Origin: Hyphomicrobiales bacterium
GTDB lineage: Bacteria; Pseudomonadota; Alphaproteobacteria; Rhizobiales; Beijerinckiaceae
Assembly (NCBI GenBank): GCA_028290595.1
Contig: JAQGJO010000059.1
Location: forward strand, 1 to 5,786
Reading direction: 5' to 3'
DNA: 5,786 nucleotides
Part shown: piece by piece, positions 1 through 5,786 of the stretch
Numbering within the stretch: the first letter of the stretch is position 1
Layout: each line of letters opens with the position of its first letter
The notes under the pieces: model-generated
Seen by the model: only the letters and a program-made list of their open reading frames with translations
What the model was told of the DNA's origin: nothing
Databases searched by the model: none
Translations under genes and position numbers: made by a program

Positions 1-220
1 CGAAAATCACCACCGCCAGCCGCCGCGTCAGTAGTTCGGCGGCAACCTCGAAATATTTCTCGATGAATTCGGCCCGGCCCGGACAGATCAGCACGGTGCC
101 GCGCGCCTTCCCCGGCGGATGCCAGCGGCCGACGCGCAAGACCATACCGTCGATGGCGCGTACGCTTGCGACCACACCGCCGGGCGGGCACGGATTGTCT
201 GATGTGACGATAAATTCCAT
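1..220 (-). CDS. Lysophospholipase-like alpha/beta hydrolase, N-terminal fragment (3' end outside window)
   Basis: Only the first 73 codons are present; the gene runs off the left edge. The protein begins MEFIVTSDNPCPPGG and shows the pattern of PldB / serine aminopeptidase S33-like hydrolases. An N-terminal strand pair around residues 20-35 (DGMVLRVGRWHPPGKARG) is followed by the first core strand and oxyanion region, TVLICPGRAEFIEKYFE, near 40-57, then the next helix and strand (ELLTRRLAVVIF). In this family the 'xGRxEFIEKY' block precedes the GxSxG nucleophile elbow, which is not in the window. Family members cleave ester or acyl bonds of lipids, but the substrate here is unknown. The ATG at 220 is the only usable start: an in-frame TGA lies about 13 codons upstream and no other ATG/GTG/TTG lies between. 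No good Shine-Dalgarno sequence precedes it. It follows the esterase gene at 322-1218 on the same strand after a 101-bp gap, so co-transcription is possible but not shown. Confidence 0.8.
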   Translation of the reverse strand, partial: MEFIVTSDNPCPPGGVVASVRAIDGMVLRVGRWHPPGKARGTVLICPGRAEFIEKYFEVAAELLTRRLAVVIF

Positions 221-279
221 GAGCGGTTCAACCGGCGCCCTGCGAGGCCAACTTCATCTCGCAAACTCATATACAAGCG

Positions 280-303
280 GCCGCCGCCGCGAAAGCCGGC
301 GGC
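280..303. repeat. GC-rich inverted repeat between the two hydrolase genes
   Basis: Arms 280-286 (GCCGCCG) and 297-303 (CGGCGGC) form a 7-bp perfect stem with a 10-nt loop, in the gap between the esterase stop and the next minus-strand gene. No T-run follows the stem on either strand, so it is not a typical intrinsic terminator. It may be an RNA processing or stabilising stem, or merely a product of high GC content. Confidence 0.3.
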
Positions 304-321
304 AGCTTTAAAGCCCCGCCC

Positions 322-1218
322 CTAGATTTTCGCCCGCACTTGCGCCAGCGCATGCCGGCCAATGGGCCCGTAAGGGTTATGGAACGCTTCCTGGATTTCG
401 AAATGATTGGCGGCCTCAACGACGATCAGCTTGACGTCCTTGCCGGCCTTTTCCAGCGCCGCATGAAATTCCCGCGACTGGCGCTGGAATTCCGGCGTTT
501 CCTGGGTGCCGAAAGCCAGGATCACCGGGCAGCGCACCTTGTCGAGATGGCGGATGGCGCTCAGCGCCGCAACATTCGCATCGGTGAACTTGACGTAGAG
601 CGACCGCTTGGAACGGCGCACCGGCTCAAGCTCGTACATGCCTGACATCAGCACCGCGCCGGCCAGCACATTGCCGGGAAGCCCGAACTGGCCTTCCCAA
701 TCGGTAATGACGATGCAGCCGGTGAGATGACCGCCCGACGAATGGCCGGCGACGAAAATCTTGGCTTGATCGCCGCCGAGTTCCCCCGCCGTCTTGTAGA
801 TATGGGCAACGGCGCGGCGCACCTGGTCGACCATCACCGGCAATTCGCCGTTCACATCGTCGATGCTGGAGAAATCCAGAATGGCGACATGGGCGCCGAT
901 CGCCAGATAAGGCTCGGCCAGATGGGCGAAATCGCGCGCCTTGCCCGACCGCCAGGCGCCGCCGTGGGTGTAGATAACGATCGGCGCGCCGGAGCGCCCA
1001 CTGGAATAGAAGTCGAAGCCTTCGATCGGCGTCGCGCCGTAGGAAACCCGCTGCGGTTTCAGCCTGGCATAGGCCTCTGCGGAGGCAGCATCGCGCCGCC
1101 GATGCACGAGGCTCTGGTTGGGCGCATACACGGCCTGGTCATAGGCGTCGTCGAGGGCCTTCTGGTCCATGTCCAGCCAGACCAGCGGGCCCTTCTCGCG
1201 TACTGCATCGTCAGCCAT
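322..1218 (-). CDS. Alpha/beta hydrolase, arylformamidase/carboxylesterase-like (298 aa)
   Basis: A cytoplasmic serine hydrolase with no signal peptide. The oxyanion-hole motif HGGAW lies at residues 85-89. The nucleophile elbow GHSSG is at 158-162, with Ser160 the likely nucleophile. Glu240 in a 'GTQETPEF' context is the probable acid and His272 (ANHFE) the catalytic histidine. The order and spacing fit the HGG-type esterases, and the N-terminal 'DQKALDDAYDQAVYAPN' plus 'SxEFxxQSREF' near 243-251 resemble bacterial arylformamidase/kynurenine-formamidase-like proteins. Members hydrolyse small esters or N-formyl amides; the substrate here cannot be told from sequence. No kynurenine-pathway gene is nearby. 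The ATG at 1218 is supported by a GAGGAA ribosome-binding site (1223-1228) about 4 nt upstream. It lies 67 bp downstream of the Bug-protein gene on the same strand, probably in one operon, so its substrate may be related to the bound ligand. Confidence 0.88.
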   Translation of the reverse strand: MADDAVREKGPLVWLDMDQKALDDAYDQAVYAPNQSLVHRRRDAASAEAYARLKPQRVSYGATPIEGFDFYSSGRSGAPIVIYTHGGAWRSGKARDFAHLAEPYLAIGAHVAILDFSSIDDVNGELPVMVDQVRRAVAHIYKTAGELGGDQAKIFVAGHSSGGHLTGCIVITDWEGQFGLPGNVLAGAVLMSGMYELEPVRRSKRSLYVKFTDANVAALSAIRHLDKVRCPVILAFGTQETPEFQRQSREFHAALEKAGKDVKLIVVEAANHFEIQEAFHNPYGPIGRHALAQVRAKI

Positions 1219-1240
1219 TGTGTTCCTCGATCATACCGCT

Positions 1241-1258
1241 CCCGGAACGACATCCGGG
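1241..1258. repeat. Short intercistronic stem-loop between the Bug gene and the hydrolase gene
   Basis: CCCGGA (1241-1246) and TCCGGG (1253-1258) form a perfect 6-bp stem with a 6-nt loop, 13 nt upstream of the hydrolase ribosome-binding site. On the minus strand, the direction of transcription, no T-run follows, so it should not terminate. It could stabilise the upstream message or affect translation of the downstream gene; this is inference. Confidence 0.35.
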
Positions 1259-1285
1259 CCAAAAAACGACGTTAAGAAGCGCCGC

Positions 1286-2275
1286 CTACGGCGTCAACTT
1301 GACGCCCGAGACTTTTACCAGTTCGCCGGCCTTGACATAATCCTCCACCAGAAAAGCCTTGAATTCCTCAGGGCTGTTTGTGACCGGCATCAGGCCTGCG
1401 CCGACCAGGAACTTCTGCGAAAAATCCTTGTCGGCGACGATGGCGCGCAGTTCCCTGTTCATCTTGTCGATGCGGTCCTTCGGCGTTCCGGCCGGCGCGA
1501 ACATGCCGAACCAGGTCTGGAAGCCGATCGGCGGCAGCCCCAGTTCGATGGTCGAGGGAACCGCCGGCAGATTGTCGTTGCGGCCGTCGCTGAGGATCAT
1601 GATGCCCTTGGCCTGGCCATTGTTGATCCGGTCGATAATCGGCGGGATCGACACCGGCACCATGATCTGGATATCGCCGCGCTCGAAAGCCACAAGCGCC
1701 GGCGCAAATCCCTGGAACGGCACATGGGTGACCTGCGCACCGGTCTTGTTCTTCAGCCATTCCATCATCAGATGGGTTTCACCGCCGACGCCGAACGAAC
1801 CGTAGTTCATCTTCTCCGGATTTTTCTTCGACCATTCGACAAGCTCGGCGAGGTTCTTCGCCGGCACGCTGTTGTGCAGCATCAGCACCGCGCGCGACGC
1901 GCCGATATTGGTGATCGGCGCGAGATCTGCCGACGTGTAGCGCAGATCGCTGTAGAGGAACGGATTGATCGACAGCGTCGTCGAGGCAAGCAGACAGATC
2001 GTATAGCCGTCGGGATCCGACGTCTTGCACGCCATGGCGCCGAGACTCGTATTGGCGCCGGGCCGCGATTCAACAATAAAGCCCTGGCCGTTGCGTTTGC
2101 CGAAGCTGTCACCAAGCGCCCGCGCCAATGTATCGACAGGACCACCGGCAGGATAAGGCACGATGACGCGGATGGCGCGGTTTGGATAATCTTGCGCGGC
2201 GGCGGACATCATCGGCAAAAGCAAGCTGGCGACCAGCGCCAAGATTGTTCTCGAGCCTGTTCTCAAGACTGTCAT
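1286..2275 (-). CDS. Bug-family (tripartite tricarboxylate transporter type) periplasmic solute-binding protein
   Basis: A 329-aa secreted binding protein of the Bug/TctC family. Residues 1-27 form a Sec signal peptide: basic MTVLRTGSRT, a hydrophobic core ILALVASLLLPMM, and a probable cleavage after SAAA before QDYPN. The mature start shows the family hallmark PNRAIRVIVPYPAGGPVD (31-48). ESRPGAN lies at 69-75, YGSFGVGGETHL at 158-169, VPFQG at 185-189, and APAGTP with a following helix at 260-265. Length is typical. Family members bind carboxylates or aromatic acids between two lobes; the ligand cannot be predicted. No TctA/TctB membrane genes are present, as is common for orphan Bug proteins. 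I place the start at 2275 rather than at an in-frame ATG 12 codons upstream (2311), because a strong ribosome-binding site precedes 2275 and the signal peptide then starts correctly. It is followed by a hydrolase gene after 67 bp. Confidence 0.93.
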   Translation of the reverse strand: MTVLRTGSRTILALVASLLLPMMSAAAQDYPNRAIRVIVPYPAGGPVDTLARALGDSFGKRNGQGFIVESRPGANTSLGAMACKTSDPDGYTICLLASTTLSINPFLYSDLRYTSADLAPITNIGASRAVLMLHNSVPAKNLAELVEWSKKNPEKMNYGSFGVGGETHLMMEWLKNKTGAQVTHVPFQGFAPALVAFERGDIQIMVPVSIPPIIDRINNGQAKGIMILSDGRNDNLPAVPSTIELGLPPIGFQTWFGMFAPAGTPKDRIDKMNRELRAIVADKDFSQKFLVGAGLMPVTNSPEEFKAFLVEDYVKAGELVKVSGVKLTP

Positions 2276-2278
2276 CGC

Positions 2279-2285
2279 TTCCTCC
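2279..2285 (-). promoter_or_regulatory. Ribosome-binding site fixing the start of the Bug gene
   Basis: On the minus strand the sequence GGAGGAA lies 3 nt before the ATG at 2275 (GGAGG to ATG spacing 5 nt), a near-perfect Shine-Dalgarno sequence. The alternative upstream ATG at 2311 would put this site inside the coding region and add 12 polar residues before the signal peptide. Confidence 0.8.
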
Positions 2286-2288
2286 CCG

Positions 2289-2307
2289 ACCCGGGCTTCT
2301 GCCGGGT
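2289..2307. repeat. Stem-loop directly upstream of the Bug-gene ribosome-binding site
   Basis: ACCCGG (2289-2294) and CCGGGT (2302-2307) make a perfect 6-bp stem with a 7-nt loop, ending 3 nt before the extended GGGGAGGAA stretch. On the Bug transcript it would sit just 5' of the ribosome-binding site without covering it, possibly as a stabilising 5' stem. It has no T-run and is not a terminator. Confidence 0.35.
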
Positions 2308-2363
2308 TCACGGGAAAGCATACATCAGAACCGGTGGAGAGGAACTTCCCACCTCCACGCCCT

Positions 2364-2489
2364 CATGCCCACACTTGTCCCGGGCACCCACGCCGTGGTG
2401 CGCTACCGCGCTTCAGAAAGGACACGGTCGGTGTTCTGTAGCGCCAAGGCAGCGTCACCGCGTGGGTGCCCGGGACAAGCCCGGGCATG
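2364..2489. repeat. REP-like composite palindrome (126 bp)
   Basis: Two inverted copies of a repeat unit face each other. The 20-bp cores at 2374-2393 and 2460-2479 are exactly complementary. Outside them, CATGCCC (2364-2370) pairs with GGGCATG (2483-2489) across a 3-nt mismatch. Inside are further pairings: GCGCTAC (2400-2406) with GTAGCGC (2438-2444), and CAGAA (2414-2418) with TTCTG (2434-2438) as an alternative. Translated, the unit gives the 'MPGLVPGTHAV' and 'PGTSPGMT' peptides that recur as spurious ORFs in Bradyrhizobium and relatives; this association is from memory. It lies between the divergent Bug and hsp20 genes, in the position usual for REP-type elements. No transposase is in the window. 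The short ORFs across it are not genes. Confidence 0.85.
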
Positions 2490-2518
2490 ACGTCGAGGCT
2501 ATTTTTCGCATTTTTAGC

Positions 2519-2547
2519 CTTGCAAAGGCCGAGACCCCTTCCCAAAT
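2519..2547 (+). promoter_or_regulatory. Candidate RpoH (sigma32-type) heat-shock promoter of hsp20
   Basis: A -35-like CTTGCAA (2519-2525) is separated by 15 bp from a -10-like CCCAAAT (2541-2547). Against the sigma32 consensus (CTTGAAA, 11-16 bp, CCCATNT) each element has one mismatch. An AT-rich stretch with two T-runs (2500-2515) lies just upstream. Transcription would begin near 2553-2556, right before the first leader hairpin, giving a leader of about 100 nt. That is typical for ROSE-controlled genes. The promoter is inferred from sequence only. Confidence 0.5.
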
Positions 2548-2554
2548 TTCCTCT

Positions 2555-2653
2555 GCGCGGGCCCATCCGGGACGCGCAACGACCGGTGCTCCGCCTGCCA
2601 AGGAGGCCGGGCAAAGCCGTGTCGTTTCATGTCGCTCACGAGAGGATATGCAC
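2555..2653 (+). promoter_or_regulatory. ROSE-type RNA thermometer in the hsp20 5' leader
   Basis: The leader folds into successive hairpins. The first pairs GCGCG (2555-2559) with CGCGC (2573-2577), with an inner CCC/GGG. The second pairs CCGG (2583-2586) with CCGG (2607-2610), plus CUCC/GGAG inside. The last, decisive hairpin pairs CAUGUCGCUC (2628-2637) with GAGGAUAUG (2642-2650) over an ACGA loop. All positions pair (one G-U) except a single bulged G at 2634. This sequesters the Shine-Dalgarno AGGA opposite UCGCU, exactly the conserved UYGCU/AGGA pairing with bulged G described for ROSE elements of rhizobial small heat-shock genes. The known behaviour is that the weak helix opens on heating and frees the ribosome site. 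I see the pairing directly; the thermosensor role is inferred from family knowledge. Confidence 0.8.
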
Positions 2654-3118
2654 ATGCGTCAATATGATTTTTCGCCGTTGTACCGCTCCACCGTCGGTTT
2701 CGACCGTCTGTTTTCCCTGCTCGATCAGGTCAACAGCCCCGACAATGCGGTCACCTATCCCCCCTACAACATCGAGCGGACGGGCGAGAACGCCTACCGC
2801 ATCACTGTCGCGGTCGCCGGCTTCGCAGAAGCCGATCTGACGATCGAGACGAAGGAAAACACGCTGTCGATCCGCGGCAATCATTCCGCCCCGACTGAGG
2901 CCGAAGGCGCACCGCGCAATGAGGTCGTCTATCGCGGCATCGCCGCGCGTGCCTTCGAGCGTCGTTTCCAGCTTGCCGATCACGTCCACGTATCGGGCGC
3001 CGCCCTTGAGAATGGACTGCTTCACGTCGATCTCGTGCGCGAGATTCCGGAATCGGCCAAGCCCCGCCGCATCGCCATCAACGGCACGAAGAACGTCGAG
3101 GCGAAACTGGCTGCGTAA
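2654..3118 (+). CDS. Hsp20/IbpA-type small heat-shock protein (class A, alpha-crystallin domain)
   Basis: A 154-aa ATP-independent holdase that binds unfolding proteins in the cytoplasm and passes them to DnaK/ClpB. The N-terminal arm MRQYDFSPLYRSTVGFDRLF closely resembles E. coli IbpA/IbpB and rhizobial class A HspA. The alpha-crystallin domain spans about 36-137, opening with YPPYNIERTGENAYRITVAVAGF. It has NTLSIRGNH near 69-77, YRGIAARAFERRFQLADHVHV (93-113) and the A-x-x-x-NGLL signature, AALENGLL, at 116-123. The C-terminal I-x-I-type contact appears as RIAIN (139-143). Two in-frame ATGs lie 6 nt apart (2648, 2654). I chose 2654 because it restores the family N-terminus MRxYD and leaves 8 nt after GAGG, whereas 2648 is only 2 nt away. 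It is monocistronic: its own heat-shock-type promoter and leader precede it and a terminator follows 20 bp after the stop. Confidence 0.96.
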   Translation: MRQYDFSPLYRSTVGFDRLFSLLDQVNSPDNAVTYPPYNIERTGENAYRITVAVAGFAEADLTIETKENTLSIRGNHSAPTEAEGAPRNEVVYRGIAARAFERRFQLADHVHVSGAALENGLLHVDLVREIPESAKPRRIAINGTKNVEAKLAA

Positions 3119-3137
3119 TCGCTATCCAGGAACAGAG

Positions 3138-3167
3138 AAGGCCGCGCATGTTGCGCGGCCTTTTTTT
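3138..3167 (+). terminator. Strong intrinsic terminator of hsp20, in the convergent gap with acs
   Basis: AAGGCCGCGCA (3138-3148) and TGCGCGGCCTT (3152-3162) form a perfect 11-bp GC-rich stem with a 3-nt loop. It runs into seven T residues (3161-3167). It starts 20 bp after the hsp20 stop. On the opposite strand the stem is followed only by TTCTCTG, so it may also slow transcription arriving from acs, but less efficiently. Confidence 0.93.
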
Positions 3168-3184
3168 GTTGGACAAAAGTTTAG

Positions 3185-5116
<1,932 letters not shown>

Positions 5117-5130
5117 TCAGGCCTCCCGGC

Positions 5131-5161
5131 GCATTGAAAACGCGGTGCGCAGGCATTGAAA
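5131..5161 (-). repeat. 9-bp direct repeat in the acs leader, 22 bp apart
   Basis: GCATTGAAA occurs at 5131-5139 and again at 5153-5161 (TTTCAATGC on the transcribed strand). The 22-bp period is about two helical turns, as for paired regulator sites on one DNA face. The second copy forms much of the loop of the hairpin at 5142-5177. No known regulator site is recognised. Confidence 0.45.
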
Positions 5162-5177
5162 GGCCTGCCCGCACCGC
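5142..5177 (-). promoter_or_regulatory. Stable hairpin with short U-run in the acs leader (attenuator- or terminator-like)
   Basis: GCGGTGCG (5142-5149) pairs with CGCACCGC (5170-5177), and CAGGC (5150-5154) with GCCTG (5163-5167). A 2-nt bulge (5168-5169) interrupts the stem and the loop is 8 nt. Read in the acs direction, this 13-bp stem is followed by GTTTTC, then the acs ribosome-binding site about 15 nt on. It resembles a weak intrinsic terminator placed before acs. It may be a leader attenuator or a backup terminator for the upstream gene; sequence alone cannot decide. Confidence 0.5.
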
Positions 5178-5184
5178 TCGGTAT

Positions 5185-5219
5185 GGGCCGCATTATGCTC
5201 ACGCGGCCCCTGACTACAA
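5185..5219 (-). promoter_or_regulatory. Possible acs promoter overlapping a 7-bp dyad
   Basis: On the minus strand CATAAT (5192-5197) matches the sigma70 -10 consensus at five of six positions. TTGTAG (5214-5219) lies 16 bp upstream as a poor -35 (three of six). The -10 lies in the spacer of an inverted repeat, GGGCCGC (5185-5191) and GCGGCCC (5203-5209), which could be an operator or an RNA stem. The poor -35 would suit an activator-dependent promoter, as acs has in enteric bacteria. Weakly supported. Confidence 0.3.
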
Positions 5220-5240
5220 GCGCCGTGGGTTTCCACTTTG

Positions 5241-5250
5241 GTCGCGCGAC
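5241..5250. repeat. Perfect 10-bp palindrome GTCGCGCGAC
   Basis: This self-complementary site lies between the ialB-like gene's terminator-like hairpin and the possible acs promoter. It could be a dimeric regulator's site, but in GC-rich DNA such a palindrome can arise by chance. No matching regulator motif is recognised. Confidence 0.25.
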
Positions 5251-5259
5251 ATTTGGACC

Positions 5260-5303
5260 GAAAAGGCTTTCAGATCACCCGTAAATCCTACGGACGAAAG
5301 CCT
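5260..5303 (-). terminator. Terminator-like nested hairpin at the end of the IalB-family gene
   Basis: On the minus strand AGGCTTTC (5303-5296) pairs with GAAAGCCT (5271-5264), enclosing a second small stem, CCGTA/TACGG (5279-5283 with 5289-5293). It is followed by TTTCGG, so the stem end and run together read CCTTTTCGG. The stem starts within the TAG stop codon itself. The position and 8-bp outer stem fit an intrinsic terminator, but the T-run is short and the loop is large, so efficiency is uncertain. Confidence 0.45.
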
Positions 5304-5786
5304 ACAGGCATTCCTTTTGCACGCGGTCGAGCGCCTGGGCGAGGCCCGCCAGCGAATAGGAATCGGTGGTGGCGTTGCCGCGTCCGGAAGCGGCCTTGAC
5401 GACGAGGCGCTGCCCCTTCCTCATCGCATCCAGAAGATGGCCTTCCTCCGCCGCATTGCGGACCCAGAGTTTGTCCTTCTGCGCGATCATGTCGAAGCCG
5501 GTGGTGCCGACTTCGCTCTTGGGCGAGCTGTCGGCTTTCACATCGAAGCCCATGATGATCGAGACCTCGTTCTTGACGCCTTCGCCGGGACGCGTCGAAA
5601 CGAAGACATAAGCCTTGTCGCGCTTCAAACTGGCCGGAAGACGTTCTTTCGGCTCGGCCAGCGCATAGCAAGTCTTGGATTTTCCGGCGACGGCTGTGTA
5701 GGCGCCCCAGTCGCCGAACGAGGCGACAAGCGCCGGTTTGCCCGGACGAGTCGCCGCGGCAGCGGTTCCGGCTGCGGCAGCACCTG
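5302..5786 (-). CDS. IalB-family (invasion-associated locus B) protein, 5' end outside window
   Basis: The open frame enters from the right edge without a stop and gives about 160 C-terminal residues. It begins with an Ala-rich linker (GAAAAGTAAAATRPGKPAL), then VASFGDWGAYTAV, KSKTCYALAEPKERLP, KRDKAYVFVSTRPGEGVKNEVS, a central beta-rich part and the end LDRVQKECL. The 'FGDWGAY...CYALAEPK...AYVFVSTRP...KNEVS' order is that of the IalB family, secreted proteins widespread in Hyphomicrobiales and named for a Bartonella erythrocyte-invasion factor; most have no known function. Only two cysteines are visible, in TCY and in the extreme C-terminal KECL, so a disulfide in the periplasm is plausible. 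The Ala-rich linker suggests a signal peptide further upstream. A TTG at 5628 could be taken as a start, but homology-like sequence continues 52 codons upstream of it. Confidence 0.82.
   Translation of the reverse strand, partial: GAAAAGTAAAATRPGKPALVASFGDWGAYTAVAGKSKTCYALAEPKERLPASLKRDKAYVFVSTRPGEGVKNEVSIIMGFDVKADSSPKSEVGTTGFDMIAQKDKLWVRNAAEEGHLLDAMRKGQRLVVKAASGRGNATTDSYSLAGLAQALDRVQKECL

Noticed and set aside
63..311. 82-codon plus-strand open frame at the left end
   Set aside because: The opposite strand encodes a recognisable hydrolase N-terminus with a start fixed by an upstream stop, and the plus-strand product resembles nothing known.
727..1275. 182-codon plus-strand open frame antisense to the hydrolase
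   Set aside because: It covers the hydrolase HGG and GxSxG motif regions in antisense, and its composition is that of a shadow frame.
2295..2363. Minus-strand sigma70 promoter for the Bug gene (TATGCT near 2318-2323 as -10)
   Set aside because: No acceptable -35 hexamer lies at 16-18 bp, so it is too weak to annotate.
2600..2606. AAGGAGG, a perfect Shine-Dalgarno sequence, as a start signal upstream of hsp20
   Set aside because: The nearest ATG (2629) is 22 nt away and out of frame with hsp20. The sequence is better explained as one arm of the second leader hairpin.
2363..2655. Small ORFs on both strands across the repeat, with peptides such as MPGLVPGTHAV
   Set aside because: These are translations of the palindromic repeat and the hsp20 leader and recur as spurious calls in related genomes.
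1169..3118. 649-codon plus-strand open frame running antisense to the Bug gene and into hsp20
   Set aside because: Its first 490 or so codons are the antisense of a clear Bug protein, the hydrolase N-terminus and the REP-like repeat, and the product is His/Arg-rich with no recognisable domain. Only the last 154 codons, from 2654, are real (hsp20).
5302..5628. IalB-type gene as a complete 108-aa protein from TTG at 5628
   Set aside because: Family-like sequence (FGDWGAY, CYALAEPK) continues in the same frame to the window edge, so the gene is truncated by the window rather than short.

Overview
The window is GC-rich, densely coded DNA from what looks like an alphaproteobacterium of the Hyphomicrobiales (Bradyrhizobium / Rhodopseudomonas / Xanthobacteraceae neighbourhood). 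This is inferred from an IbpA/HspA-type small heat-shock protein preceded by what looks like a ROSE RNA thermometer, an IalB-family protein, a Bug-type binding protein, and a palindromic repeat of the kind scattered through genomes of this order. No RNA gene, insertion sequence, CRISPR array or phage gene was seen.

Layout. On the minus strand at the left edge (1-220) is the N-terminal part of a lysophospholipase-like alpha/beta hydrolase. Upstream of it, also on the minus strand, are a second alpha/beta hydrolase resembling arylformamidases/carboxylesterases (322-1218) and, 67 bp further upstream, a secreted Bug-family solute-binding protein (1286-2275). The last two probably form one transcription unit. 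A 378-bp divergent intergenic region (2276-2653) then holds a 126-bp REP-like composite palindrome, a candidate RpoH promoter and a structured 5' leader ending in a ROSE-type hairpin. This leads into the only plus-strand gene, hsp20 (2654-3118). A strong terminator (3138-3167) separates hsp20 from the convergent acetyl-CoA synthetase gene acs (3185-5116, minus). The acs leader (5117-5259) is rich in dyads, with a candidate promoter and an attenuator-like hairpin. A terminator-like structure (5260-5303) closes the last gene, a 5'-truncated IalB-family protein (5302-5786, minus).

How the parts relate. The genes serve different housekeeping or accessory roles: acetate activation, heat-shock chaperoning, and substrate capture plus hydrolysis. 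They do not form a single pathway. The most informative element is regulatory: the hsp20 leader carries a hairpin with the bulged G opposite the Shine-Dalgarno sequence that defines ROSE thermometers. It is preceded, at the right distance, by a sigma32-like promoter, which suggests dual transcriptional and translational heat control. I found no credible undescribed multi-gene system. The acs leader is the least explained stretch.
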